Positions 45,291 to 58,242 of a DNA stretch of 64,000 nt are shown here, piece after piece. A program made the position numbers and the translations under genes. The DNA lies in NCBI GenBank assembly GCA_021234155.1, contig JAJEKV010000020.1, positions 21,126,018 through 21,190,017 on the forward strand, in the 5' to 3' direction. The DNA is from Isoetes taiwanensis. Lineage: Eukaryota; Streptophyta; Lycopodiopsida; Isoetales; Isoetaceae. Position 1 is the stretch's first letter. Each line of letters starts with the position of its first letter. The notes under the pieces were generated by a model. The model had not been told where the DNA came from, searched no databases, and saw only the letters and a program-made list of their open reading frames with translations.

Positions 45291-46870
45291 GACTTAATTT
45301 GACACCCATAATTGATTTGAACTTGCTAGAGCATCATTATATGGAAAATGAAAAGCCATTCCAAACCTCAGATACTACATTGCAAAAGTATTGACTACAG
45401 GATGCTGATTTACTGTTTTTGTTGAATGCCTTGCAAGATTGTCAATGCAAAGTATTGAATTAAATGCTTTCCTTCACTAACATCCTTCATTAGCAATGGT
45501 TGGAATCCAAAATAAGCAAATCCTCCAAAAGAAGTTCTATGGATCAACCAATTGAGGTTGTTTCGCATTACAGGTGCAATTTAAAGGACCTATTTTAAGC
45601 ATGGAGGATGTAGCTTAGTAAGGGCTATGCTTCATTGGCCATGCTAGAGAAAATTTGAATTTCCAGTTCTTGCGAAGCTACATTTCTTTACTAGTTTGGT
45701 TAAACCAGCTGCCTTATATGGGGAGTTACTTGACAGCCAAAGAATGGACACAAACAGAGGGGCTTCACAAACATTTCTTGGCAAAGATGATCATGAGCAA
45801 GGCGTCAGTAGTTGAATTTGGAACTTCTCCCTTGCAGCTAGACACAATATTTCAAATAATAGTACTTATTCATAAAATGCATCTATCTTGAAAGTTTGAA
45901 TTAAACACATGCCTTGGTTGCCATATATGTTTTCACATATTCTGAAGCTTGCCTCCATGATGCTATTTAAAGTGATTATTCGGATTATTTATGCAATGCG
46001 ATTTTGGTGGAAATAGTCGTCGGACTTCCATGCAGGGTAATATCTTTGCTAAAAAATTTGTGCATGCATATTACGAAGCTTGCCTCCATGATGTTATTTA
46101 AAGTGATCATTTGGATAATTTACGCTTAATGCGATTTTTTGGAAATAGCCTTCGAATTCCATGCGGGGTAATATTCTTGAAATGGCCTCCGTGACATGCA
46201 TCTACCTTCTGACTTTGTTGATAGAGTGTGCATCTTTGGATCTCCGGGTGGAACTAAACCCAGCCTTGCATTACCATCCTTTGTGAGCTCTAACTAGGCT
46301 AGTATGTTTAGTCTTGGATTTTAAATCTTTCGAATTGCTTTAACAATGCATATACTAGTAGAGAGATGCTATAATCTACACTAGAGTCTTGTTTATACTG
46401 TGAGACGTGTGACACAGTTGGATAAACTAGTTGCTTTGCCTCGCAGGGACATGCTGTTGTGGATTACTAGATAGGTGAAGATAGTATTCTTTGTAACTTA
46501 TAGAGGGTTTGGTATGAAATTAAGTTGTGTAGCTTGCTTGCACGCTGTTTAATGTGATGGTTTGATTTATTGCAGGGAACAGTCTGGGAATGTTTGCATG
46601 GAGACCTGGTGCTAGGATGTGCATATTATGGAACTTGCTTGCTTGCAAGAATATAGTAGTATATATGTTTACATAATGAAGTAATCCAATCATGCCAAAA
46701 TATGACTTTGAACTATGATTTAAGCCACTTCACCCTCTGGCCATGGAGGGCAACCCTCCGTGCGCAGCACCTTGTTTTTTATTGGGACTTCTACTTTAAC
46801 ATTGTGGTCTTGTATTTTAGAAAAACAATCATTCTGCAATTGAGAATGTTGCTCATATCTCCCTACTATT
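45291..46870. other. non-coding stretch with one tandem duplication
   Basis: 45940-46045 and 46072-46185 are diverged copies (GAAGCTTGCCTCCATGATG, TTATTTAAAGTGAT, CCATGCRGGGTAATAT). No gene recognised. Confidence 0.4.
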
Positions 46871-49800
46871 TTGCAGTTGTTGAAGATAGTGAATCGCTTT
46901 GTGAACAAACTTCCACCACCTTTTGTTGTATCCAGTTCCTCTAGTTTGAAAGAAACACTTGGCCAGAATGTGTTTTCTCCTGATGCCCATGCTTCTGACT
47001 CCTACCTCGACAAGATCCTTGTTGCTTCTCAAAGACACTCCAAGTCCAACAAATAGTAGACTGTCACCATCTTTCCAACCGTCACCAAGTCCAGTAGGAA
47101 TTAGACTGCCCACAGCATCACCACCTGTACATAGCAGGCTTCCACCACCTTTTGTTCCATCCCCTGAAACTACACAGGCACCACCTCAAGAAATGACTCA
47201 GAACAGGCTACCCACACCATTTGTAGTTTCCCAGAACTGTAGCACGCTCAGAAGACTGCGAGATTCTCCATAACTTCTCTCACCGCGACTACACTACAAA
47301 TGATGATGATGTTGCAGCATCCACACCTCTTCACACCACTGTTGTGACACATGGGTTTGCAGAATTATAGTCCACTGTAAGAAATATGTTTGCAAGAACT
47401 CCTTATCAAGATGTTGCAACAACATCTGTTGCCACAACATCTTATGGCCCATCATCTTCTTTTAACATTGTGCCTCCGACTTATTCAGGGACAGCTTCAT
47501 GTGGTCTATTTTCCTCTACATATACATTATTCAGGGCAGAGGAGGTCACCCTTGGAGGAGAACTCTCATCAGAAGATGAAGGCACCAGTGAGGAGCAATG
47601 AGATTACATGTTCTCTAGCCAATCTTCAAAAAATAATTTTAGCTTGAGAGCATGCTCTTCTGTAAGAAGAAGAAACCTTATGGACGAACAGAAAATGAGG
47701 AGACTTCTAAGAACTAACTGCTGCTCATTGGGTTGCATTAACAGATTCAACATGGCTAATTACAGTTCGATGACATTGGCAGACCAGAATGCCTACTTGA
47801 CTTATCGTGTAAGACCAGATGGCCACATCTTCTTGCACTATATTAACCGTGAATAAGTCTGCCAGAAATGCTTCATGGTTATCCACCATTTAGGGTCCAT
47901 TAGAATGTCTTGAATACATAAAAGACTGGATAAAAATCTAGCAATTCATGATCACTGTGGTCCAAAAAGAGTTGTAACAATGCACGCTCTAGCTGCTGTG
48001 CCATGGATAGAGAAATATTTTAGAGAAACATGTGAAAAGGTGCCTAACAGCAACATGTATCATTTGACAGACAACATCACAAAAAAGATGTCTTCCAATA
48101 ATACAAAAAGACATGTGTTCAGTCTCATCACATCTCTTACTCACACTTCACTAGACTGTGGAAAACTGAATTCAGTCTTGTGAAAATTCCCAAAAGACAT
48201 AGAATGTCTGTTTATTCAAGGTGTGCAAAATTAAAGGGTCAAAGAGAAATTACAAAGACAGAGGTCGAAAGAAGTAAGTTAAAGTTCTTCATTCTCACAC
48301 TTGCTTCATAAAATTTTGTTGACCTGATTTCTTCTATAGATATTGTGCAATAGAACCTTGCTAGATACCGTGAAGAACAAGTAGCCGAGAGAAGGAATCA
48401 TGCTAAGCACAGGAAAAAAGCTCTTGAACATCCACTGCAGTATATGTCTGTTGTGATTGATAGAATGGATAAAAAAATGACAACTCTACCTCATTTCTCG
48501 AATATCCCTAAAGTTGTGCCAGAGGAATGCTTTGTCAAGGTCCACCTTGTAAGAGCTATGATCTTCAAAGGAAGTCTAAAGTGCAAAGTCTTTTTAACGT
48601 ATCCTAACTTGCATGGCGACCCAAACCTCACGATTATAATTCTTAACAAGGTGTTGTGTGAGCAAGAGCAATTACCACCAGTGCTCTATCTACAACTTGA
48701 CAACACTACCAGGGAGAACAAGAACCAAACACTCTTGGCTTATTATGCTATGCTAGTGGAGCTAGGGATATTTAGAAAAGTAAAGCTCGGATTTTTACTT
48801 GTAGAGCACACTCATGATTAAATAGACCAGATGTTCAACAGATTTTCCGTGCATCTTAGAAGGAAGAAGGCTTTTTGTCTTCCTACTTTAGTTCGAATCA
48901 TTGAAGACTTTTACACTTTCGTACCAGTGGTTGAGCTTCTCAAGGAGACTGCTGACTTTAGAAAATTTATTTTCTCTCGACATTCCGTTAGAGAACAAGC
49001 TGTGAACAAGTTGAATGATCTCTCCTTTTAACATTACATCAAATTTTACTTGAAGAATAGAGAAAGTTTTTTATAGGGAAGGAAATACACTACAACTAAA
49101 GACTAGAGTCTACCAGAGGGGTTGCGTCGCTTCCTCAAATCTGTTCCAGACACTTCTTTGGTAGAACATGCTGAGCAACTTTTTCTAAAAAATTCAAAAT
49201 AGTCAAAACAGAAGAAAAGTACCTCAGTCACATCCTTGAAAGCCATTAAAAATGGAATTTCCTTAGGCTTTAAGTACTTCTTAGAAGAAGACCAGATGTG
49301 TACCTCGGACCACGATGCAAGAATGAGCCTCCGGATAATATCATTGCAATTGCCAAAGGTATGCTAATTGCTCTCCCCACTGAGGAGGATGACAAAGGTC
49401 GACCTTTTCAAATAGCAGCACAATCAAAGAGGAAGGCTTAGTGACTAAACTTAAGATTCATTGGCTTGCTACACGTTTAAAAAATGCTTTTGAAGGTAAG
49501 TATGAGTTAGAAATGAGAACTTGAGGAAAGGGAAGAAAGTCCAAGAAAGTGGGTTGTAGAGATGAGCTAAACCTACGTGAAGTGAATATACTGTGCTATG
49601 ATTTCAAATTGAAATCTGACAATCGTCTATGCCAGAGGACGATCAGCTTGCTTAAGAAGGCTTGTAATTACGAGGAAGTAGATGAAGAAGGGAGTGGTGG
49701 TGACAATGCTTCACCCTCTGTTGACAGTGACGAGGAAAATAACTCAAGCACTTCCTCAAGTGACAGTGAAAAAAGTGAAGGTGATGAAGATGGCATAAAT

Positions 49801-49872
49801 GAATATAATGATGTGCTGGATCCCCCCCCTCCCCCCTCCCCCGGCCATCACTCCTCACACTCTTGCACATAA
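46871..49872 (+). pseudogene. transposase-like protein with DUF7869-type domain, decayed
   Basis: A proline-rich N-terminal part with recurring RLPPPFV-type words (46900-47270) is followed by a cysteine region (CCSLGCINRFN, HYINREVCQKCFMVIHHLG at 47720-47900) and at 48440-49030 by the core: VLYLQLDNTTRENKNQTLLA, LVELGIFRKVKLGFLLVEHT, then HD, a stop, IDQMFNRFSVHLRRKK. The family's HTHxxID motif is thus broken by a stop. An acidic/serine tail ends with a run of prolines at 49872. The QxDNxxxENKN and HTHxxID motifs are typical of repetitive genes in plants and animals thought to be DDE-type transposases; that assignment is inference. At least six stops or shifts. Confidence 0.68.
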
Positions 49873-50082
49873 CTGTGTCTTAGGAAAAGATTGTATATTT
49901 TGCATGTGAATATGAATATTTTATCTTCAATTTTTGAAAATACTACAATTTCAGTTATAGATTTCACTTCATTTTTTTTGTAAAAAGTTATATTCCTTTA
50001 AATTGGAGGTGCTCTGAAAATTCTAATTGCAAGGAAAAGTATTACTTTGACATAGTCAATTCTCTCTTTGCACAAAAAAACA

Positions 50083-50084
<2 letters not shown>

Positions 50085-50119
<35 letters not shown>

Positions 50120-50131
50120 GGGGGGGTGGGG
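50085..50131. repeat. T34 run followed by G-run
   Basis: A run of 34 T passes directly into GGGGGGGGTGGGGG. It could be a retroposon tail but no element body was recognised on either side. Confidence 0.7.
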
Positions 50132-50796
50132 GTTAAAAATACGATTTTATGTCTTTTAATTTACTTCATTTTAGTCCCTTTTTGTAAAAAAGAAGGGAAT
50201 CTTTGAGGAACATTCCTTTTGCTCCCGTTTTGATGATTTGCTCCTGTTTAATATGTAATAGTGTTGTGATTGTTATCTCTGGCTACTTCTAATGACAAAA
50301 TTCTGCGTTCTACGTTAATATTTACACGCTCTAATTAGAGTTCATGCTATGGCAAGAAACTTTTTTGTTGAATCGTGCTTTTATTGCTCTGTTATTTAAT
50401 CACCTATCAATTACCTCTATGAAACAAGTGCCATAGTCAGATTCGAAAGAGCCATTTTCTGCCCCGAAGCTTGACAAATGATGCCAAAACTGCCATGCGC
50501 AAAAATTCGTAGGAGAGGCTATCCCCTCCGTCTGCTATTTCATAGGAGAGAGGTGATTTTCTATGCGAGAGAGAGGAGGATCAAATAAATTTTTAAATGA
50601 TTGGGGAGAGGGTCTCTCTTGCTGAGTGAAAAACAATCGAAATGCTTCACAAATCTAGCATGTGGCCGTCCCTAGTGATTATGTAACGGAGGTCCAACAT
50701 GTTGCCAAGCCCCCACAACCTTTGTTCACGCCACGTAACGCTGCCATAGTGTGCTCGAACCCCAAACAGATGAATATCAATAAACCCTAGCGCTCG

Positions 50797-52459
50797 ATGA
50801 GCGCTGTAATGACAATGAAGAAGGATTCGACGGAGGAGGTGCATGAATGGCTTGCGCAAGCAGAGGCTGCTCGTTCTTTGGATTCGGCTCTCACATCTCA
50901 AGCCTATGCTAATAGCCCATCCTTCAGCGTAATTGATGAATTCAACTATTGGCGTCGGAAGCCCGAACTGGCAGTTGCAGTGGCCGCCATAAAGGCCCTT
51001 ACGGCAGTTATACAACGTAGTGAAGCATCCACGATGATGGGCCTGGAGATTGATCTAAAGAAAGCTTCTGAGGTGCTTAAGGTATGTGCAGCATTGTAGG
51101 TTCAAATGCGTTCAAGAAGTATACCTTATGTTCTTGAAAGCTTATTTTAACGCTAAATTCATATTCTTCTAGGCATGGGATGCTACATCTATTTCCCTTT
51201 CTGCTGGGTGCAATCTTTTCCTGCGATATGTTACACGGACTTCTGCGCTGGAATACGAGGATATTTCCGCAGGGAAAGCTCGCTTGATTGAACGTGGTGA
51301 GAAATTTGGTGACATTTCTCTCAAGGTAATCACAACCATTAAATTTATGTCTTGTCATCTTCCTTGGGAATCCGTATGCCTGGCCCATTTCATTTGAAAT
51401 ATTGATTCTGTAGCTCGGTCTTGGAATCTGCATCTTATCCTTTGTTTGCTGTTATATGCAGCACTTGCACTATAAATGCACATATTTTGATGAAAAGGAT
51501 TATTTAAGAGGATTAAGTATGCCAGTTAACAGTTCTTTCAACTGGGACGTGTATAACTTAATTATGGATTTTTGATTGGTACATTCACCGCGACTCAATA
51601 AGCTGTTTTGACAGGCACGCCAAACTATAGCATTACTTGGGCAAGACTTTGTCCAGGATGGTTGCAGAATCTTAGTTCATGGTTATTCAAGAGTAGTTTT
51701 AGCACTACTGAAGCTTGCAGTTTCAAATGGAAAGCATTTCAGTGTTGTCTGCACGGGTAAGTACCTGTCAGTTTTATTGGTTTCAAAAGTATTTGAGTTT
51801 TACTACAGCGAAACACATGGTTTTTTTTTAATTTTTTTATTTTCTACAGACCTAGTCTAGAGACTTATTCTCTTTTGGTGATTTGCCAATTGCAGAACTC
51901 ACTGAGAGCTTGGTTTCTTCCAGAGGGTAGACCAGGTAATGCTGGGGTGGATGTAGCTAATCAACTGGCAGCAGTTGGCATTCCTGTTTCACTTGTCTTG
52001 GATGCGGCTGTAGCATACACAATGGACAACGTTGATATGGTTCTTCTTGGGGCTGAAGGTGTTGTGGAAAGTGGAGGTATTATTAATGTGATTGGAACAT
52101 ATCAAGTTTCATTGGTTGCAAGAAACATGAATAAGCCAGTTTATGTTGCCGCCGAAAGTTATAAGGTTAGGATCTTGTGCTTACTGCAGTAGTTCATTGT
52201 CCTTTTTTTTCCTGTGGATAAGAATTTAAAATATATCTCATGTTTGTGGCAGTTTGCACGTCTGTATCCAGTCAAGCAAGGGGATTTGTTGCCCGCATCT
52301 CGGAGGGTGAATTTTTCTGGTTCTTTGCCCCATTCAGTTATTACTGAAAATTCTACCAGAGACTATACTCCTCCACAATATTTGACCTTGTTGTTCACAG
52401 ATCTAGGCGTCCTTACACCATCAGCTGTTAGCGACGAGCTTATCCAGCTGTACCTCTGA
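50797..52459 (+). CDS. eIF2B-alpha: translation initiation factor eIF2B subunit alpha
   Basis: eIF2B exchanges GDP for GTP on eIF2 in the cytosol; the alpha subunit belongs to the regulatory core. Exons 50797-51081, 51173-51325, 51615-51756, 51924-52165 and 52253-52459 have GT-AG borders and consistent phases, giving 342 residues. Family motifs: RRKPELAVAVAAIKALTAVI, TSALEYEDISAGKARLIERG, ILVHGYSRVVLALLK, EGRPGNAGVDVANQLA, GAEGVVESGGIINVIGTYQV, NKPVYVAAESYKF and the C-terminal TPPQYLTLLFTDLGVLTPS. Compared with typical plant alpha subunits the length is normal and no break is seen. The acceptor at 51923 restores CTEGRP; an AG at 51894-51895 would not. In-frame ATGs at 50809 and 50815 are alternative starts. 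It is one of two clearly intact housekeeping-type genes in the window. Confidence 0.95.
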
Positions 52460-53399
52460 AAATTGGATTGGATTTCGTTGTTAATTGCATATTGTGTAGG
52501 AAGCGCAAGAAAATGCTTGTGCTGTTATATGTGTTTTCAACAGGCTTCGTCCAGTTTAGCAGTAGAAGAGTTGATAGGCCACAACTCTTTTCATAGTTTT
52601 GGATAGAGCTCATCAGGAGGTTGTCATTTTCCTAAATGCTGTCAAACAAAGATCAATATGCAATCAGGAATAACCCCATGGTTCTTGCTGCTGTCTACAA
52701 TGTTAAGACCTAATCTCATCCTGAATACCCATAATGTTAAGGCGTAACTCATGGATCTCGTTGCTGGGCTACAATGTTCAGGCATAATCACATCTCTGAG
52801 ACGTACATAATTTAATCGTCAGTACTATGAAGACAGAGTGCAAGGTGGAGAGTGGCATGATCCAGGTGAGTCTCTGTCCATTGTATGTCCATGGTATGCG
52901 TGGTTGCTTGTTCTAGGCTAGATACTGATACGACTCGCGAGCCAGCAAATTAAGATCACCAGAGATGGAATTCTATATAGATTTAGATAGAGTCTAGATT
53001 AGTAAGGAGTTGGAGTAGGATTAGGGGGGATGAAGAATGTGAAGGACACAACTATTGGAGGAGATTTAAGTTTGGAGGGGATATTGCTGCTGACAGTAGG
53101 AAAGTATCGTATCAAAGTGTATCAAAGTGATGACATTTTACGGGTTTTGCATGCAAAAAAGGTGATAGTTGCTTTGCTTTGCCTTGGATTACCTAGTTAT
53201 GCCCCTTGAGTTTGATTGCTAGTGGTTATCAGTTTTTCATGGCAGCAAGATCTGCAGTTAGCAACAAGAAAAAGAAAGGAGAAGGAACCATTGCGGAGAT
53301 GCCAAGTGATGTTCTATATAGACGATCCTGTGCCAAGAATGTACAACTCATGTTGGTTGGGGATTTTGAGAATATGGAGAAGGCATTGGAGACAAGGTG
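52460..53399. other. 3' flank of eIF2B-alpha, non-coding
   Basis: Contains short repeats of CTGAATACCCATAATGTTAAGGC type at 52690-52790. No gene recognised. Confidence 0.35.
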
Positions 53400-53765
53400 T
53401 GATGGGAATTATTTGTATTTGAGACATGCAAGTAGATTAGAGATGGGATCATAGATGAAGCGCTGATGAAAAATATTTGTATTTGAGACATGTGGGTATA
53501 TTTGAAACAAGGTCACACATGAAGGATGATGGCAAATATTCGTATTTGAGACATGTCCATGTGAGACATGGAAAGATCGAAGGCATTTGAGAGACAATAA
53601 TGGGAGGTATTTGTGTTTGGGATGTAGAAAGGACGAGGAGGTGTTTGTGTTTGGGACATAGAAAGGACGATGACATTTGAGAAAAGGGCATATGTGAAGG
53701 GATAAATGGTAATTATTTGTGTTTGAGACATGTTCATTTTGGGATATGGAAAGGACAAAGGAGAT
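53400..53765. repeat. degenerate tandem repeat with core ATTTGTRTTTGAGACATG
   Basis: The core and its neighbour GGAAAGGACGA recur about seven times at spacings of roughly 45-60 bp. Open frames on the minus strand (MSQTQI... repeats) arise from the repeat itself. Confidence 0.7.
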
Positions 53766-54009
53766 TAGGACGGTGGGGAAATGTTTGAAGAAATATTTGT
53801 GTTGTAGAGGGGCTTTGAACCGTTGACCAGGAGAAGTGGGTTTTAGGAAAAGGACGCGCTAGCCATCAATTTAATGCATGTTTTGATTCATATTGTATTA
53901 TTTGCCTCATATATTAATAAGGTTTAAAACTTGAGGTTCGAGGGTTTAGCACTGTGGTACGGTAGGGAACCATGGAACAATGGAAGGGAACGAAACTATG
54001 AAGCGGGAG

Positions 54010-54600
54010 CATTCAGGCTACCGATTTCAAGTCTATTTTAGAAAAGATTCTTGCTCCTTGGAGTTGATCCATCAAGTCATCTGCCCTAGGCAAGATCAAG
54101 ATGTATTTGTTCTTTACCGTTTGCTTGTTCAACTGACGGTAGTCTATATACCTCCTTACACTTCCATCTTTCATCTTCACGAAGAGAATGGATGCCCCGA
54201 AGGGGGATACGCTTGCCCGTGATGAACCCGAGCTCAAGCAATTCTTGCAATTGCTTCTTGAGCTCAACAAGCTCTGGGGTGCTCATCTGTAGGGGGCCTT
54301 GCTGGTAGGCTTAGCATCCGGTGTTAGTGTACACTCCACGCCCCTAGGGTGGTAACTCCTTAGCATCCGGTGTTAGTGTCATCTCACACTCCACGCCCCT
54401 ATAGGGTGGTAGCTCACGGATTTCATTCGGAAACACATCATGGAACTCTTTGATTAGCCTTGCTACTGGCTTGGGCAACTGATTCAAGCTTGCCTTCCCT
54501 TGCTTTTACTGACCCGGCTCAATTGCCTCTAGTGTAAGGATATATTCCACCTTGTCCTTCAGTAAGCTTTTGTGCAATTGCTTCAAAGAGATACACTGCA
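54010..54600 (-). pseudogene. gypsy reverse transcriptase fragment
   Basis: Minus strand: [44 protein letters not shown], a shift, then [50 protein letters not shown], where it stops. This is the first third of a Ty3/gypsy reverse transcriptase. A direct duplication of about 45 bp (CACTCCACGCCCCTAGGGTGG with ACTCCTTAGCATCCGGTG) lies at 54310-54415. It belongs with the LTR at 56.6-58.2 kb. Confidence 0.85.
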
Positions 54601-54713
54601 TAGTTAAAAGGACTTTCTTACTTTTGACTATAAAGTGGTTCCGTCGAGTGCTATAATGGAGATTTTGTGCTTGTCATAGTCAATCATGGCTTTAGCTGGT
54701 TTCAAGAACTCTA

Positions 54714-54926
54714 CTAGGTGGCCTCCGACGAGCTGCTGAGCGCCCCTCCATGGGAAGTGTGGAAAGTTTCATTCGTGGAGTTGGATGACTCCTGATGCTC
54801 TTCCTCCTCCCTCCCGGGCCTAAGATGGTCCGGGATCTTCTTGCCTCCTCCCGCTGCAGTCTCCGCTATGGAAGGTCTCTTCCCGGGTCTCCTGTATTTC
54901 CTTGTTGTGCATTTGGTGCGAGCCAT
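54714..54926 (-). pseudogene. gypsy gag N-terminus
   Basis: Reads MARTKCTTRKYRRPGKRPSI on the minus strand, starting right after the leader region that follows the primer binding site. Basic N-terminus typical of gag. A deletion takes it directly to pol, so most of gag and the protease are gone. Confidence 0.6.
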
Positions 54927-55134
54927 ATCTTTCGGTCAAGAAAATGGATTAGCTTAAGCTGGAGATCAAGAAAGAGAGGTTTGGGGTGTGTTAGGGAGAG
55001 TAGACCCTAAAATGATATTTAAAAAAGAAAAGATGCTCTTAGGGCTAAGAATATTCCCTCACCATTAATACCCCTATTAATTAGTTCCCCAATTAATTAT
55101 TTTTTCTATATATAGTTATTTCTTTATAATAATT

Positions 55135-56290
55135 AAAATTCGAATTTTTTTTTTTTTTTTTGAAGGAAAGAAGATGTTTTATTCATCAGATGGAAGTATT
55201 ACAGCATATAGATCCCTCATGGATCAAATAGAAAATTAAGCTTATAAGATCCCACACGGATCAAATATCCTATCTGAATCTTTGATACTCAGAGGCCTCT
55301 CTCAACCTCTTCTTCAGTCTAACTAGTACTACAGGGAAATCACCATCTTCCCAGCTAGAAAGAGTACTAGAGGAGACAAGTACCAACTTTCCAAAAATTC
55401 AAATAATCCCTGAATGCGTATAGAAAAGCCTCCTGCAAGAATAGAGGTGAATAGAAAAAGAACTGCAGAAACATGATCATTCTGCCACAATGTTCAAAAG
55501 GAGCTACCTGCTTCCAAAATCTAATCAAGAATCTGATTAAGCAAACGGTGATTCGAAGCCAAAAGTGTGAGACCAAAAAGGATGCCGCATTGTCGGGGAC
55601 CAGAGCAATCAACCGATCTTGTGGACACAAAGCCCAAAGTACGCCAAACTTCTCCCAAAAGCCCGGTTCAAGATGTAAAAGCGTCTTCTTGCCCAGATAA
55701 TCCCTAGCTCGGCAATCTAAATCAGTCTCACATATTGCTGCCATGTCTGTAGAAATGAAAAGATTTCCTGCTGTTTTTCCAAGAATCAATCTCTATACCT
55801 TTCTGCTAGCAAGAAAGAGCAGGAGAAGAGGGAAAATCCATCCGCTGGAAAGATCTGAGAATTTAAGATTGTGATGCTAAATTCAAGAACTGTTTTTCCT
55901 ACCAAGATTGCAAAGATTCTACTCCACCTTATAAGCCATTTGCCCTTTCGGTGTGTTTACGATAAAAGACTACCGCGCCTCTAAGCAGAAAACATAATGC
56001 TTCAAAAGAAGCATGGAGTTGAATGACCACGTTAGTGGCTTGGCAGCAAATCCTGGGAAGAACCGCCACAAAAAGCTCCAAAATAAAACACCAACTGAAG
56101 AAATCAAGAACTCACTGGCAGAGGCAAAACCCTTGCTAGCCCCAACATGAATTGATAGATCTGATTTGCAGCAGCAGTGCCGGACTGAGAAAGAGGGGCG
56201 GTCCCCCTCTCACGGCCGCCCTAGCCGCTGATAGAGGCGCCAAGAAACCACCGACATGCTCTGTTCGCTTTTTTCAAAATTCGAATTTTT
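55135..56290 (-). mobile_element. 1.1-kb retroposon with 15-bp target duplication, inserted in the gypsy leader
   Basis: AAAATTCGAATTTTT occurs at 55135-55149 and 56276-56290 and flanks the insert. The left side begins with a T-run, so the poly-A 3' end is on the minus strand: ...CATCTTCTTTCCTTCAAAAA. A minus-strand frame (55789-55367) reads DLDCRARDYLGKKTLLHLEP, GFWEKFGVLWALCPQDRLIA, LVPDNAASFLVSHFW; I do not recognise it, but it may be the N-terminal part of a LINE ORF. The 3' end resembles that of the LINE at 63.3 kb. It is a full insertion by target-primed reverse transcription. Confidence 0.8.
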
Positions 56291-56603
56291 CCTAATAACT
56301 TGGTGTGTTAATTATGGATTTGTGCCAGGGGCTCGGATCGGGATGATTCTTCGATCTATTTTGGGTGAAATTTGATGCTCATGCATACTTTCCACTCCAA
56401 TCTTACTAGAATGTTAATTCGACTCATTCTTTTCCCTGCATCTATAATTTAGCTACTTTATGACTCCACTACTTAGGAGAAAAGTTTTTCCTCCCATTTT
56501 TCGAGGTTCAATGCTGGAATTTCCATCCCATGCTCTATTAGGTCGGTTAGACTACTTAGTCAGGGATATGGTCAGTGCTAGCTCTTGGTCAACCAAGAAT
56601 ATT

Positions 56604-56615
56604 GCTCTGATACCA
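56604..56615 (-). other. primer binding site, initiator tRNA-Met type
   Basis: Minus strand TGGTATCAGAGC, one base after the LTR end. This is the standard plant LTR-retrotransposon primer site. Confidence 0.9.
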
Positions 56616-56616
56616 T

Positions 56617-58242
56617 TGTGACACTCCCTACTAAATATACGACGCCCGATCGTGCATCTCGTAGGAAATCCCCCATCCAGCCCTCTGGCCGCATGGGCCC
56701 TCCATCTATTCCGCACCCAAGAAATCCCCAGTGCTGGAAGGGGACACAGAGGTGCCTTCGCCTTGATGCCCTTCCCCTATGGGCTCCTATAACAGCGGAA
56801 GCATAACATAACGTCAGCACTAACACTAAATAATACAATCAGCTACCTCAAAGGGTAGCACACCCATACTACTAAAAATACATCAAAGATACCAACATGC
56901 TATAAAACATAGGAGCTCCTACCCAGGCTCAGACTCGTAAGGTAAGTGGACTGACAGCTGGGCCTCAAGAAAGAGCAGACCGAGATATGGCAATGGCGGG
57001 GCTGGCTATAGACAATGGCTAGAGTTGACCACTCCATCCGCCTCTCCTGTGCATACTATGCAGACGGGCTAAATCGGGCTCTGGCGTGACTATAGCCTGT
57101 CGGATACGCAATCTCATGGCATCACCCATCGAGACTACTTCGGGTTGCATCTCCCTGGTCCGATGAGGCGGGAAGGGTTGCATCTCCCCTTCCAGGGGTC
57201 TAATGGCTCCACGGGCGGCCAGAGAATCGTGACGACACATAATTCATATCCGACTGAACACCCCAAAACAAGAGCCAGGCCAACACCTGCAACTCTTGAG
57301 AGGCAGGGCAACATCATTGCCCCAGGAGATATCCAAGCCACACGAAGTGACCGACTATAGGCCTAGCCCACTATGGGTCCATAGTAGCCACGCTCAGCAG
57401 GGACCTCCCTCCACTTTGCCACTAGCCCCATTGTATGGTGCTAAGTCACTTCATAGCCCCATAGCCAGGTGGATTCCTATGCACGGGCCACAACCAATAG
57501 GAACTAAAGGGTCTAAACTAGAAGAGATAATGGCCATTAGGCCTCTACCTCCCTTTTCAATACACAAGAGGTGCAAAGATGATTAACCAACATCGTACAA
57601 CATAACATGATAAATAATGAAGATACATCTAAGCCTAATCACATGCATCTAACTTACAGTTAGGGTTCATTGATTGGGGTTCCAATCTAAGACTAAGGTT
57701 CTAGGAAGGCTCTACTAGCAAGATAAGATATTAGGTCATCTGGAATCCTAGGTTCCAGATGATCTATCTATGAAGCTACTATGAATACATGCTCTGGACG
57801 AACTTCCTCCAGCTCTTGGGGTCTCCATGACTTGATGATGAGCTGAGTGACTCCTCCTCCTTCTGATGAGCGTGCTATCTTGGGGCTGTCGATCTGAGCT
57901 ATGTCGCAACGAATGGTATTCGAAACGGAGTTCCGAGTGAAGAACAGGTCTCAAGGTAGGTGGAGCCAAAGAGTGGTCTAGGTTAGGGTTAGGGTACTTA
58001 TAGGTTAAGGTTCCATGTCACTGCCACGTGGCTCCAATAGGGTGCTTCCATGTGGTGGATGCCCATTAGGTTGAGGCCATGTGGAAATGGCCTTAAGCCT
58101 AAGGTTGGCCAAGTTATGTAAATAACTTGGCCATGCTCCCTTTTCCACTTACTATGGTGTACAAAACTATAATGATAGGCTTGTACGGTGACGAGGTCTA
58201 GAATATACGTATTTATGGTGTATATTTTTGGGGAACGTCACA
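56617..58242 (-). mobile_element. 5' LTR of a gypsy element
   Basis: On the minus strand it begins TGTGACGTTCCCC at 58242 and ends GGGAGTGTCACA at 56617, with TGTGAC/GTCACA inverted ends and length 1626 bp. The primer site follows. The internal region continues to lower coordinates with leader, gag start and pol, but the element is cut off near 54010 and has no 3' LTR here. A diverged LTR fragment of the same family lies at 20740-21660. Confidence 0.88.

Noticed and set aside
53409-53758. Minus-strand frames with repeated MSQTQI words
   Set aside because: Generated by the degenerate tandem repeat, not conserved coding.
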